Shown: positions 9,188-17,210, counted from the first letter of the stretch. The stretch: DNA of 64,000 nt from CAWDMC01 sp963803295 (GCA_963803295.1 CAWDMC010000012.1:248001-312000); one strand, 5' to 3'. Numbers and translations: made by a program. Notes: generated by a model not told the origin, from the letters alone.

Positions 9188-10330
9188 ATGACCATCGCGA
9201 TCGCCATGAGCGGAGGCGTGGACAGTTCCACGGCCGCCGCAATATTGGCTGAAGACAATTCGCGCCCTCTCATCGGGCTGACTATGCAGCTCTGGAACCA
9301 GCGCCGCTTGCCCGCCTTGCAGGGACCGGAGAGCGCTGCGGGAGGGGGCCCTGAGCCCGCGCGCGCCAGCGGACGCTGCTGTTCACTCGACGACGTCTAC
9401 GACGCCCGGCGTGTGGCCGACTTTCTCGGCATTCCCTATTACGTGGTGAATCTCGAGGAGCGATTTGAGTCCAGTGTGGTGCGCCCTTTTGTCGAGCAAT
9501 ATCTCGCCGGCGGGACGCCCATCCCTTGCAGCCTGTGCAATACCGAAATCAAGTTCGAGCAGTTCATTACGACGGCCGTCTCGGTAGGCGCCGAATCGAT
9601 CGCCACCGGCCATTATGCACGGCTCCGGCAGGACCCTGACACTGGCCGCTGGCGCTTGTTCGCAGCACGCGACAAACAGAAGGACCAGTCATACTTCCTT
9701 TTTGGGCTCACTCAGGAGCAGCTTAGCCGATCGCTGTTCCCGCTGGGCGAATTGACCAAGGAGGAGGTCCGCCAAATCGCACGCCAGAGACGCTTGCCGG
9801 TCGCAGAAAAGGCTGAGAGCCAGGAAATCTGCTTTGTGCCCAACGGCAGCTACCGTGATTTCATCCAGGCTTATCTGGCCGAGCAGGGACGCTCAATTGA
9901 GGATCAAGCTGGGGAAGTGGTGACGTCTGACGGGCGTGTGCTCGCCGGGCACTCCGGGGTATACAACTACACTGTAGGACAGCGCAAAGGCCTGGGGATT
10001 GCCACAGGATCGCCGCTGTATGTGATCGAAATCGACCGGCCGCACCATCGCGTCGTGGTCGGACCGAACGAGGAGCTTTTGCGCAGCCGCTGCTTTGTCC
10101 GCGACCTCAACTGGATCTGCCCGGCTCGCGAGGGCGACATCATCGAGGCTCGAGTCAAGATCCGCAACAAGCACGTGGCTGCTGCCGCCCGGATGGAAGT
10201 CCTGCCCGAGAGAGAAGCCCGCGTCGATTTTACGGATCCGCAACGCGCCATCACTCCCGGCCAAGCCGCCGTACTTTATGGCGAGGACGACGAGGTCATG
10301 GGTGGCGGCTGGATCTCGCGCGTGCCTTGA
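9188..10330 (+). CDS. mnmA: tRNA-specific 2-thiouridylase MnmA
   Basis: A 380-residue cytoplasmic enzyme that activates the C2 of U34 in Glu, Gln and Lys tRNAs by adenylation and swaps oxygen for sulfur. The PP-loop is SGGVDSS near the N-terminus. The two catalytic cysteines lie in PCSLCN (near residue 119) and EICFVP (near 220). The central domain carries GHYARL and KDQSYFL, and the C-terminal beta-barrel has GQRKGLG. Between the PP-loop domain and the region around CCSLDD is a Pro/Gly-rich insert of about 25 residues, longer than in E. coli MnmA. The upstream cysteine desulfurase is the likely sulfur source. The stop lies only 3 bp from the convergent EF-G-like gene. The ATG start sits six residues before the PP-loop. 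Confidence 0.95.
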   Translation: MTIAIAMSGGVDSSTAAAILAEDNSRPLIGLTMQLWNQRRLPALQGPESAAGGGPEPARASGRCCSLDDVYDARRVADFLGIPYYVVNLEERFESSVVRPFVEQYLAGGTPIPCSLCNTEIKFEQFITTAVSVGAESIATGHYARLRQDPDTGRWRLFAARDKQKDQSYFLFGLTQEQLSRSLFPLGELTKEEVRQIARQRRLPVAEKAESQEICFVPNGSYRDFIQAYLAEQGRSIEDQAGEVVTSDGRVLAGHSGVYNYTVGQRKGLGIATGSPLYVIEIDRPHHRVVVGPNEELLRSRCFVRDLNWICPAREGDIIEARVKIRNKHVAAAARMEVLPEREARVDFTDPQRAITPGQAAVLYGEDDEVMGGGWISRVP

Positions 10331-10333
10331 ACG

Positions 10334-12436
10334 TCACTCCTCTTCTTCCTCCTTGCCCACGCCGGCCGCCTTGGCCGCGGTCACGATCTTCTCCGCCACC
10401 AACTGGGGCACCACGTCATAGTGGTCGAGCTCCATCGAATAGGAGCCGCGACCCTGGGTCATGGAAGTGAGGTCGGAAGCATAAGTGAGCATCTCCGCGA
10501 GCGGAACCTGAGCCTTGATGACGGTCGATCCCCCTTTGGGGTCCATCCCTTGCGGCCGCCCCCGCCGGCTGTTCAGATTTCCCATGATATCGCCGGCATA
10601 GTTCTCAGGAACGTTAATTTCAACGTTCATAATGGGCTCGAGCAGGCAGGGCTTGGCCTGTTCCATGCACTTCTTGAAAGCGAGCGATCCGGCAATCTTG
10701 AAAGCCATTTCGGAAGAGTCTACATCGTGATAGGAGCCGTCGTAGACGATGGCGCGGAAGTCCACCATCGGGAAGCCCGCCAGGTAGCCCCTGGCCGCGC
10801 TCTCCACAATTCCTTTTTCGACGGCGGGGATATAGTTCTTGGGGATCGAGCCGCCGAAAATGTCGTTCACAAACTCGAATCCCGAGCCGCGCGGCAACGG
10901 TTCCATCTTCACCCAGCAGTCGCCGTACTGGCCATGCCCGCCGGTCTGCTTTTTGTGCTTACCCTGGGCGTCGGCCTTAGCGCGAATGGTCTCCCTGTAG
11001 GGCACCTTGGGCGCTTTCAAGGTCACTTCCACTTTGTACTGGCGTTTGAGCTTGGAGACTGCTACTTCTACGTGCTGTTGGCCTGAACCTGAGACCAGAA
11101 ACTCCTTCGTTTGCGCGTCGCGCGAAAAGCGCAACAGCAGGTCCTCTTCAAGCAGCCGGTGAATGGCGGTGGAGAGCTTGTCTTCGTCGCCGCGCGATTT
11201 CGGTTCCACGGCGAAGGAGATTGCAGGTTCAGCCAGTTTCAGCTTGGGGTAGACGATCGGCGCGCTTTTATCGCCCAGTGAGTCGCCGGTGAGCGTGTCT
11301 TTCAGTTTGGCCACCACCCCAAGATCGCCGGCGCGCAACTCCGGTACCGCGGTCTGAGTTTTGCCCAGCATCACGCCGATGTGCGCCAGTTTTTCCGTTC
11401 CGCCCCGGACGAAATTGGTGAGTACCATGTCGTTCTTCACTACACCTGACATGACCTTGAAGAAGCTCACCCGTCCGGCAAAGGCATCCGCCATGGTTTT
11501 GAAAACGTAAGCTGATACCGGCTGATCGTCGGCGATCTTGCGTTTTATCGGCTTGCCACCCTCTTCTTCAAAGCCCTCAACCTCACCGCGATCAACCGGT
11601 GAGGGCAGGAAGTCCACAATAAAATTGAGCAGGTTTTCGCTCCCGATATTGGCCAGGGCGGCGGTGGGCAGCACCGGGACGATGCGCCGCTCGGCGATGG
11701 CGCGCCGCAACCCCGGAACCAGATCTTCTTCGGGAATCGTACCCTTGTCGAAGAATTCCTCCATCAGGGCGTCGTCGGCCTCAGCGACCATCTCGACCAG
11801 GGCCTCATGCGCCGCAGTGGCCTCTTTAGCCAGATCCGCCGGGATCTGGGACTCGGTCGCCTTGCCCGAGCCGTTGCTCTCGTAGAGGTATGCCTTCATG
11901 CGCACCAGGTCGATGACGCCACGGAAGCCCTTCTCCTCGCCCACCGGCAATTGCACGGGGATCACGGAGCGTCCGAAGGCCTCCTGCAGCGCTGTGAGCG
12001 TCCGCGAAAAACTTGCGCGATCACGGTCCAGCTGGTTGATCGCCAGGGCGCGCGGCAGCGAGCGGGCTTCGCAGAAGGCCCAGGTCCTCTCCGTTTGCAC
12101 CTCCGGACCCGCTACCCCGTGCACCAGTAAAAGCGCGGAATCGGCCGCCACCAGCGCCGCTTCCGTTTCGTGCAGAAACAAGTTGAAACCGGGCGTATCG
12201 ATGAAGTTGATCTTGCTCTTGTTCCACTCCGCGTAGGCGAGGGCGGCGGTGATGGAGAACTTGCGCTGGATTTCCTCCTCGTCGTAGTCGGTAATCGAAG
12301 TGCCGTCGTCCACCCGGCCCAGCCGGTTCACCATGCCGGCGCTGTAAAGCAAAGCGGAGACGAGCTGGGTCTTACCCGTATGGCCGTGACCGATCAAGGC
12401 AACATTGCGAACGTTCTGTCCATCGTAGACTTTCAC
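10334..12436 (-). CDS. Elongation factor G-like GTPase (EF-G paralogue)
   Basis: A GTG at 12436, preceded by an AGAGGAG ribosome site, gives 700 residues, the normal EF-G length; upstream in-frame codons are probably untranslated. Order: G domain, domain II, then domains III-V (conserved HVEVAV, GHGQYGDC, SRRGRPQGMD). The GTPase motifs differ from translational EF-G: P-loop GHGHTGKT (16-23), DTPGF (80-84) in place of DTPGH, and NQLD (134-137) in place of NKxD. The protein ends in a GKEEEEE tail. It resembles the EF-G2/FusA2 class, found beside a standard FusA, whose role is uncertain (ribosome-bound, stress or slow translation). No rpsL, rpsG or tuf gene is nearby, so this is not the str-operon EF-G. 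Confidence 0.9.
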   Translation of the reverse strand: MKVYDGQNVRNVALIGHGHTGKTQLVSALLYSAGMVNRLGRVDDGTSITDYDEEEIQRKFSITAALAYAEWNKSKINFIDTPGFNLFLHETEAALVAADSALLLVHGVAGPEVQTERTWAFCEARSLPRALAINQLDRDRASFSRTLTALQEAFGRSVIPVQLPVGEEKGFRGVIDLVRMKAYLYESNGSGKATESQIPADLAKEATAAHEALVEMVAEADDALMEEFFDKGTIPEEDLVPGLRRAIAERRIVPVLPTAALANIGSENLLNFIVDFLPSPVDRGEVEGFEEEGGKPIKRKIADDQPVSAYVFKTMADAFAGRVSFFKVMSGVVKNDMVLTNFVRGGTEKLAHIGVMLGKTQTAVPELRAGDLGVVAKLKDTLTGDSLGDKSAPIVYPKLKLAEPAISFAVEPKSRGDEDKLSTAIHRLLEEDLLLRFSRDAQTKEFLVSGSGQQHVEVAVSKLKRQYKVEVTLKAPKVPYRETIRAKADAQGKHKKQTGGHGQYGDCWVKMEPLPRGSGFEFVNDIFGGSIPKNYIPAVEKGIVESAARGYLAGFPMVDFRAIVYDGSYHDVDSSEMAFKIAGSLAFKKCMEQAKPCLLEPIMNVEINVPENYAGDIMGNLNSRRGRPQGMDPKGGSTVIKAQVPLAEMLTYASDLTSMTQGRGSYSMELDHYDVVPQLVAEKIVTAAKAAGVGKEEEEE

Positions 12437-12663
12437 TGTGGAAACTCCTCTGAAACGGCAATAGGCGCCCGGTCGTTGGGAGCGCCAGAAGCCGATATCG
12501 GGCGCGTGTCCGGGCGGGAGCCAGATAGGTGCGTGCCCGGCCCCAAGGCAAAACTGCATCCTAACACACCGCTTGGGGGGCTTCAATGCACGTGGAGGAA
12601 GAAAGGCAGAGGCGGAAGCGGTAGGCACAGGCTGCCGATAATCCCTTGACCCTGAAAATAGAC

Positions 12664-12692
12664 TTGACAAAGTGTTGTATTAGTACAACATT
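12664..12692 (+). promoter_or_regulatory. Promoter with overlapping palindromic operator for the XRE gene
   Basis: A perfect -35 box TTGACA lies at 12664-12669. A 7-bp perfect inverted repeat, TGTTGTA-TTAG-TACAACA, spans 12673-12690, between the -35 box and the expected -10 (AACATT at 12687-12692, 17-bp spacer). A dimeric repressor bound there would block polymerase, so autoregulation by the HTH protein just downstream is the simplest reading. Initiation 7 nt after the -10 would fall on the A of the ATG at 12699, and no Shine-Dalgarno sequence is visible, so the mRNA may be leaderless. Confidence 0.6.
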
Positions 12693-12698
12693 TTGTAT

Positions 12699-12998
12699 AT
12701 GGCCTACGACTCAAACTCCGACGCGCGGACCGGAGCGGCGCTATTCAACCGAATCGCTGTCCTGCGTGCCGAGCGCGGCCTCAGCCGTGGCGCGCTTGCC
12801 GACGCTCTTGAGATCAACTATCAAACGGTGGGTTACATTGAACGCGGCGATTTCAACCCCAGTTTGGAGCTCGCGTTCCGCATAAGCGAGTACTTCGGGC
12901 TTCCGATCGAGGCCGTTTTCTCGCGCAAACCCTTTCGTCCGCTCAGCGAAGAGATTTATGGCAACCGGAACTCTCCTCGCCGTGGCAACTCAAAGTAA
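12699..12998 (+). CDS. XRE-family helix-turn-helix repressor
   Basis: A 99-residue DNA-binding protein. The lambda-Cro-type HTH fills about residues 15-72: RIAVLRAERGLSRGALADAL, then INYQTVGYIERG as the recognition helix and FNPSLELAFRISEYF. The family is small, usually about 70 residues, and commonly encoded before a membrane protein with a DERE motif, as seen here. The ATG at 12699 is chosen over a TTG two codons earlier. No ribosome site is visible, so leaderless translation is possible. The promoter carries a perfect TTGTA/TACAA palindrome that is its likely operator. The C-terminal ~25 residues are basic and probably disordered. The next gene starts 14 bp downstream, so the two form one operon. 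Confidence 0.85.
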   Translation: MAYDSNSDARTGAALFNRIAVLRAERGLSRGALADALEINYQTVGYIERGDFNPSLELAFRISEYFGLPIEAVFSRKPFRPLSEEIYGNRNSPRRGNSK

Positions 12999-13011
12999 GT
13001 GGGAGGACATC

Positions 13012-13536
13012 ATGTTAAGGACTCCTGCATTCCTCGGTTTCTCGATGGTGAGCCGGTACCACCGGCGCCTGCTGGTGGCGACGACCTATTCGACTCTCCT
13101 GGCGTTGATGGCAGGTATAGTTACTGTCGTTCCATCAAGACGCAGCCCCGATGTGGTTTGGATGTGCGTAATCCTCGCATACAATGTAGTGAGCAGGGTA
13201 ATTTTCGGTCGGTTGGTCAAGGACACAGTACTCCCTGATTTACACGGGGGCAGACTGACCAGCCTCGGCTTGACACCTGGGCGCCGTAGGGAGAACGAAC
13301 CGGACGAACGTGAGATTGCGGTAAGAAACGCGGCCCACTTCCAAGCCTATCGTGCACTGGCCATGTACTCGATTGCGCTTTGGCTGGTGTCACCTCTTTT
13401 CTTCTTGTTGGAATCGTCGACTGCGGTCCGGGTCCTGCAGCTACTCACCATGCCTCTGATGGCGATAGCATTGACGCTGCCCCAGGCGGTTGTCCTTTGG
13501 ACCGAACCTGACATTCCGGAAGAAGCAAGGGTTTGA
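13012..13536 (+). CDS. Small integral membrane protein partnered with XRE repressor
   Basis: A 174-residue protein. The start is the ATG at 13012, preceded by GGGAGGA at good spacing; an upstream frame running back to 12958 would overlap the HTH gene and lacks a ribosome site. Four hydrophobic segments are visible: about 21-40, 47-64, 118-137 and 142-163. A soluble loop between the second and third contains PDEREIAVRNAAHFQAY. The DERE-type loop between membrane helices is typical of the DUF2178-like proteins that accompany small XRE regulators. Function is unknown. The pairing suggests that the membrane protein senses an envelope state or modulates the repressor, but nothing in the sequence proves it. 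Confidence 0.75.
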   Translation: MLRTPAFLGFSMVSRYHRRLLVATTYSTLLALMAGIVTVVPSRRSPDVVWMCVILAYNVVSRVIFGRLVKDTVLPDLHGGRLTSLGLTPGRRRENEPDEREIAVRNAAHFQAYRALAMYSIALWLVSPLFFLLESSTAVRVLQLLTMPLMAIALTLPQAVVLWTEPDIPEEARV

Positions 13537-13564
13537 AAGAGTCTTGGGCGGCTCTTGTGTGTTC

Positions 13565-13688
13565 TTACTGAGCATTACACGTCACAGTGACGTTCAATTC
13601 TGTAGAGGCGCTGTCCTCAGCCCGAAAACGCCGGTGGGACACCCGGCGCTATAGTAAGACCGTCACTATGATCTGTAATGCTCAATAA
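13565..13688 (+). repeat. Dispersed MITE-like repeat, family A copy 1
   Basis: A 124-bp element bounded by terminal inverted repeats of about 28 bp. The left end begins TTACTGAGCATTACA and the right end, read on the other strand, begins TTATTGAGCATTACA; both run to a GTGACG block. The core holds a GC-rich stem-loop around CGCCGG and GAAAACGCCGGTG. Related copies lie at 34434, 38824 and 56539. It has no coding capacity and sits in the gap between two convergent genes, where it could also act as a bidirectional terminator. Confidence 0.85.
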
Positions 13689-13760
13689 GAAGGCCAGCGC
13701 ATTCCTACGCGGTAGCTACGGTTGGTGCGCTTCCAACCGTGGGCTTTCTGAGTCCGCCGG

Positions 13761-13806
13761 CAAACCCACCTTTAATTCAAACCGCGAATTAACCGTGGCT
13801 ACCCAC
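13761..13806 (+). repeat. Short stem-loop repeat, family C copy 1
   Basis: AAACCCAC is followed by a perfect 7-bp stem (TTAATTC/GAATTAA, 7-nt loop) and then CCGTGGCTACCCACTA. The flanking AAACCCAC and GTGGCTACCC blocks recur around unrelated stems at 16763 and 53829. A second hairpin, with an 8-bp perfect stem and 7-nt loop, lies just upstream at 13718-13740. This looks like a REP-type element or transcript-end structure rather than a gene. Confidence 0.5.
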
Positions 13807-13820
13807 TACCCGCATTCCGC

Positions 13821-14942
13821 CTACGTCCCACTGCTGACTGCCAGCGCGCTCACCACCGCCGTCGAGACCTCTCGGGTAGTACTTTTCCCACCCAAATCCG
13901 GAGTGCGAATCTTCGCTTCGCCGGTTACTCGCTTGAGCGCAGTCATGACCCGTTCCGCTGCCGAAGGCTCGCCGAGGTGCTCCATCATCATGGCCGAGGC
14001 CCAGATCGCCGCAATCGGATTGGCGATCCCGCGCCCGGCGATATCAGGAGCGCTGCCGTGGACCGGCTCGAACAGAGCAGGTCCCAGCCGCCGGCCCGGG
14101 TCGACCAGCGCGGCCGGGTTCAGGTTGGCGCTGGCGGCCATGCCCAGGCTGCCTTGCAGGGCTCCCCCAATGTCGGTGAGAATGTCGGCAAAGAGGTTCG
14201 AGGCCACGACCACGTCCAGGCTCTCAGGATGCGTGATCATGCGCGCGGCGAGAGCGTCCACGTGGTAGTTGGCGATTTCGACGTCGGGGTAGTCTCGGGC
14301 CACGTGGCGCAAGACTTCGTCCCACATCACCATGGTGTACTGCATAGCGTTCGATTTGGTGGCGCTGGCCAGACGCTTGCGCGGACGCCGTCGGGCCAAT
14401 TCGAAGGCGTAGCGCAGGACGCGTTCCACCCCCTTGCGGGTGAAGATCGACTCCTGGATTGCAACTTCGTCGGGCGTGCCTCGTTTGAAGCGGCCGCCCA
14501 GACCGGCGTACTCACCCTCCGTGTTTTCCCGCACAAACACCATGCGGATGTCGTCCGCGCTCTTGCCGCGCAAGGGCGACACCAAGCCGGGCAGGATCTC
14601 CACCGGGCGCAAGTTGACGTAGAGATCGTAGGCGAAGCGGATACGCAGCAGCAGGTCGCGTAGAGAAACGTGATCGGGAATCTGAACTTGTCCACCGGAG
14701 CCTGAGCCGCCGGTACCCTGACCGATCGCGCCCAGCAGGATGGCGTCAAAGGGCCGCAGCCGGTCCAGCCCGTCCTCGGGCATCATACGGCCGGTGCGCA
14801 GGCAATAGTCGCACCCCCATTCGAAGCCCTCGAAGGAAAGCGCGAAACCATGGGCCGACGCTTCGAGCACTTCGACCGCGGCAGGGATCACTTCCTTGCC
14901 GATGCCATCGCCGGGAATCAGAGCAATACGGTAGGTCTTCAT
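13821..14942 (-). CDS. Isocitrate/isopropylmalate dehydrogenase family: tartrate or D-malate dehydrogenase type
   Basis: A 373-residue beta-decarboxylating dehydrogenase; the ATG at 14942 places GDGIGKEV at the expected position. NAD-dependent oxidation and decarboxylation of a 2-hydroxy acid is the family reaction. Motifs: LPG-type start IALIPGDGIG, substrate Arg residues in VNLRPVEILPG, ENTEGEY, the TKSNAMQYTM segment, the metal-binding NLFADILTDIGG and the C-terminal EPVHGSAPDIAG. WGCDYCLRTGRMMPEDG and the glutamate/tyrosine-rich ENTEGEYAGLGG region resemble tartrate dehydrogenase/D-malate dehydrogenase (TtuC/DmlA) more than LeuB or Icd. No leuCD neighbours support that view. Substrate specificity is inferred. 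CtaB lies 86 bp upstream on the same strand and is probably unrelated in function. Confidence 0.82.
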   Translation of the reverse strand: MKTYRIALIPGDGIGKEVIPAAVEVLEASAHGFALSFEGFEWGCDYCLRTGRMMPEDGLDRLRPFDAILLGAIGQGTGGSGSGGQVQIPDHVSLRDLLLRIRFAYDLYVNLRPVEILPGLVSPLRGKSADDIRMVFVRENTEGEYAGLGGRFKRGTPDEVAIQESIFTRKGVERVLRYAFELARRRPRKRLASATKSNAMQYTMVMWDEVLRHVARDYPDVEIANYHVDALAARMITHPESLDVVVASNLFADILTDIGGALQGSLGMAASANLNPAALVDPGRRLGPALFEPVHGSAPDIAGRGIANPIAAIWASAMMMEHLGEPSAAERVMTALKRVTGEAKIRTPDLGGKSTTREVSTAVVSALAVSSGT

Positions 14943-15028
14943 CAACAAATCTCAGCTATGGCCAGAGATTGCCCTGAGCAACGCGAAGGGATTGCCATGC
15001 CACGTCGCCCGATACTCAGCTTCCCCAC

Positions 15029-15916
15029 TCACATCGGCGTTTTGTCCAGCATCATCAGGGCAAGCACCAGCGGCAGATACACCACCGACACCAGCAGCAC
15101 TCGCCGGGCCCGAGTCCTCGTGCGGGTAAAGGCCATGCGCGCCCCGTAGATGGAGAAGACGAGTCCAAACAGGACTGCGCCGGCAAGATAGACCGTTCCG
15201 GCTTGGCCCAAAAAGAAGGGCGCCAGGCTCACCGGCAGTAAGGCCAGGGTGAAGGCAAAGATCTCCCTGCCCGTGAACCGGCCCTCGACGTCGCCAGCCG
15301 GCAGCATCTCGAACCCGGCGCGCGCGTAGTCCTCGCGGTAGATCCAGGCGATCGCCAGGAAATGGGGGAACTGCCACACGAACAGGATGGCGTAGAGCGT
15401 CCAGGCTTCGAGGCTCAAGCTGCCTCGCGCGCCGGCCCAACCGATCAGGGGAGGCATGGCGCCCGGAACCGCCCCCACCAGCGTGCAGAGAGGTGTCAGA
15501 CGCTTCAAGGGTGTGTAGAGGGCGAGATAACTGACCAGGGTAAGAATGGCGAGCAGACCCGCAAGAGCGTTCACCGCCAGCCAGAGATAGATGCCGCCAC
15601 CAGCGCTGACCATCAGCCCGAACCCCAGCGCCTCAGCAGGAGATATCCGTCCCGCCGGCAGCGGCCTTCCGGAGGTGCGCCGCATGCGCGCATCTTGCTT
15701 GCGTTCGAGATACTCGTTCAGGGTGGCTGTCCCGCTTGCCACCAACAAGGTGCCCAGCAGGGTGTGGACCATCAGCATCCAGCGCACCGTGCCCGGCGAT
15801 GCCAGATAAAACCCCGCCAGCGTGGTCGCCACCACCAGGAAATTAACCTCGGGCTTGGTCAACATCCAGTAGTCTGACAGTCTGGCCACCCAGTCGTGAC
15901 GACCCCGGTCAGTCAT
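15029..15916 (-). CDS. ctaB: Protoheme IX farnesyltransferase (heme O synthase)
   Basis: A 295-residue UbiA-superfamily membrane enzyme that adds a farnesyl group to heme b, making heme o for heme-copper oxidases. The first Asp-rich motif is present as NEYLERKQDARMRRTSGRPLP (NxxxxxxxD...R spacing) near residue 67, and the second region reads YREDYARAGFEMLP near 194. YTPLKR after the fourth helix is also typical. About eight or nine transmembrane helices are visible. No cytochrome oxidase subunit or ctaA gene flanks it in this window. The ATG at 15916 fits the family's length of about 290-300 residues. Confidence 0.92.
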   Translation of the reverse strand: MTDRGRHDWVARLSDYWMLTKPEVNFLVVATTLAGFYLASPGTVRWMLMVHTLLGTLLVASGTATLNEYLERKQDARMRRTSGRPLPAGRISPAEALGFGLMVSAGGGIYLWLAVNALAGLLAILTLVSYLALYTPLKRLTPLCTLVGAVPGAMPPLIGWAGARGSLSLEAWTLYAILFVWQFPHFLAIAWIYREDYARAGFEMLPAGDVEGRFTGREIFAFTLALLPVSLAPFFLGQAGTVYLAGAVLFGLVFSIYGARMAFTRTRTRARRVLLVSVVYLPLVLALMMLDKTPM

Positions 15917-16223
15917 TCAGCAGTCCTGTATTCGTAGTTAAGAATCGAGTGGTTCGAAGTGTTAGTATAACATCCCGTCGCTCGCCTTATGCAGAGTTGT
16001 GACTCTGCGCTTAGGACGTGGGCGCGCCTGCAATAGCGCAGACCGGGAACTCGGGTCTACGGTGTCTCGCTCTCGAATTCGGGGCGGTTTGGGCGTTGCG
16101 CTCGGAGCAAGGGAATCAGCCCGAGAGGACTGTTGTATTCAGTGGTAGGTTAGTTGTATGTTAACGTTCAGTCGGGAACTGAAAATAAGTCTACTGGATC
16201 ACCGGCCTAAAGGAGGATTCTCT

Positions 16224-16628
16224 ATGGCGCTGCTACTTGAAATGAAGGAGTTGGAAAGAGCTAAGATTCTTGCGGTCGGCGGTCGATTGGCACTAGGAGA
16301 GGGCACCGCTCAGTTCAGGTCCACAGTGAAAGAGATCCTCGGTGATGCCGACTGGCTGAAGAACCGGTGGGGATGGAACGCTTACCTGGTGCTCGATCTG
16401 GCCCACTTGAATTACATTGACAGCGCCGGATTGGGGGCCCTCGTAGCCGCCCATACTACCGCCGTCAACCAGGGAGTCGAAATCAAGATGGCCAATCTCA
16501 ATAAGGGGATCCGCGATCTGCTTAACCTCACCAAAGTGGTCACGATCTTCGACGTTTACGACAGCGTTGAGGCCGCGGTCAAGTCGTTTGCACCGCAGCA
16601 AGCCGAGGCTGCGTCTGGCGCAGTGTAG
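16224..16628 (+). CDS. STAS-domain anti-sigma factor antagonist (RsbV/SpoIIAA-like)
   Basis: A 134-residue protein; the ATG at 16224 follows AAAGGAGG with ideal spacing, so an upstream in-frame ATG at 16158 is rejected. The STAS fold fills the chain: beta strands around residues 13-22, a linker with GTAQFRSTVKEIL, then YLVLDLAHLNYIDSAGLGALV, where the serine of IDSAG is the residue phosphorylated by an anti-sigma kinase in partner-switching systems. The last 20 residues (PQQAEAAS) look disordered. No anti-sigma kinase (RsbW type) lies nearby. An RsbU-type phosphatase occurs at 51784 in the same window, but a link is only a guess. Confidence 0.85.
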   Translation: MALLLEMKELERAKILAVGGRLALGEGTAQFRSTVKEILGDADWLKNRWGWNAYLVLDLAHLNYIDSAGLGALVAAHTTAVNQGVEIKMANLNKGIRDLLNLTKVVTIFDVYDSVEAAVKSFAPQQAEAASGAV

Positions 16629-16762
16629 GGGCGAGTGCGGCCAAGCTTGTAGCGCCACCGTCCCTGCCTCATTTTTCCAGTGCCCGCAAAGGGAGGTAGC
16701 ACGAGCAGGTAGCCACAGCATGCTCTTTATGCTCTGGGGCTTTTGCCCAATCGGGAGATCCA

Positions 16763-16796
16763 CAAACCCACGGCGCAACCCGTGCCGCGGCTACCC
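16763..16796 (+). repeat. Short stem-loop repeat, family C copy 2
   Basis: AAACCCACGGCGCAA and then CCGTGCCGCGGCTACCC form an imperfect stem-loop flanked by the same AAACCCAC and GGCTACCC blocks as the copies at 13761 and 53829. It lies downstream of the STAS gene and just past the end of a probable broken gene on the other strand. Confidence 0.45.
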
Positions 16797-16799
16797 GTT

Positions 16800-17071
16800 T
16801 TAGTTCGCAGGAAGGGCCACAACTTTTGCCACCCCGATCAGTTCCACATCTTCTTCCCAATCCCAAAGTTGGGCGTTCCGTTCAACGTGATTCCTCGCCT
16901 GCTGAAAGGCTTCCTCGACATCCATGTTATCAAGGCAACGCAAAAGCCACTCCTCAGGAAGTTCGTGATGGCGAGGGTATGAGAGACGCCGCCCTGCTCC
17001 AGCTCCTCCAACTCGCGCTTGAGTCTCGCGGAGGTGGTGGCGCTCTGGAGCTTTTCCACCTGGCGGGTCAT
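16800..17071 (-). pseudogene. Probable frameshifted small gene of unknown function
   Basis: On the minus strand, an ATG at 17071 opens a frame beginning MTRQVEKLQSATTSARLKRE and rich in Glu and Leu (helical). After about 29 codons, near 16985, the protein-like character passes to another frame: YPRHHELPEEWLLRCLDNM and then EEAFQQARNHVERNAQLW, ending in a stop at 16800. The joined product would be about 90 residues, acidic and helical. Either frame alone is less convincing. This suggests one small gene with a frameshift, real or a sequencing error. I do not recognise the family. The 720-bp gap from 16629 to 17347 otherwise holds only the family C repeat and the promoter at 17181. Confidence 0.4.
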
Positions 17072-17180
17072 CCATGGATTAAAAAAGCTTATAGATCGAA
17101 TCGTCCGGCGATCCAAACTTGTCGTTTCGAGTGGAGCGTTACCCTTCTGCCATGCCCACCAAGCCATTAACGCTCAAAAC

Positions 17181-17210
17181 TTGACTCAACCCCCCTCCTG
17201 CCAATATGAT
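17181..17210 (+). promoter_or_regulatory. Sigma-70-type promoter upstream of the ABC exporter
   Basis: TTGACT at 17181-17186 and TATGAT at 17205-17210 are separated by 18 bp. The boxes lie about 140 bp before the exporter ATG and read in its direction, so a leader of about 130 nt is expected. Confidence 0.55.

Noticed and set aside
12437..12670. Longer N-terminus for the EF-G-like gene (78 more codons).
   Set aside because: The added segment is Pro/Arg-rich, and a GTG with a strong AGAGGAG site at 12436 gives the normal length and puts the G1 motif at the usual position.
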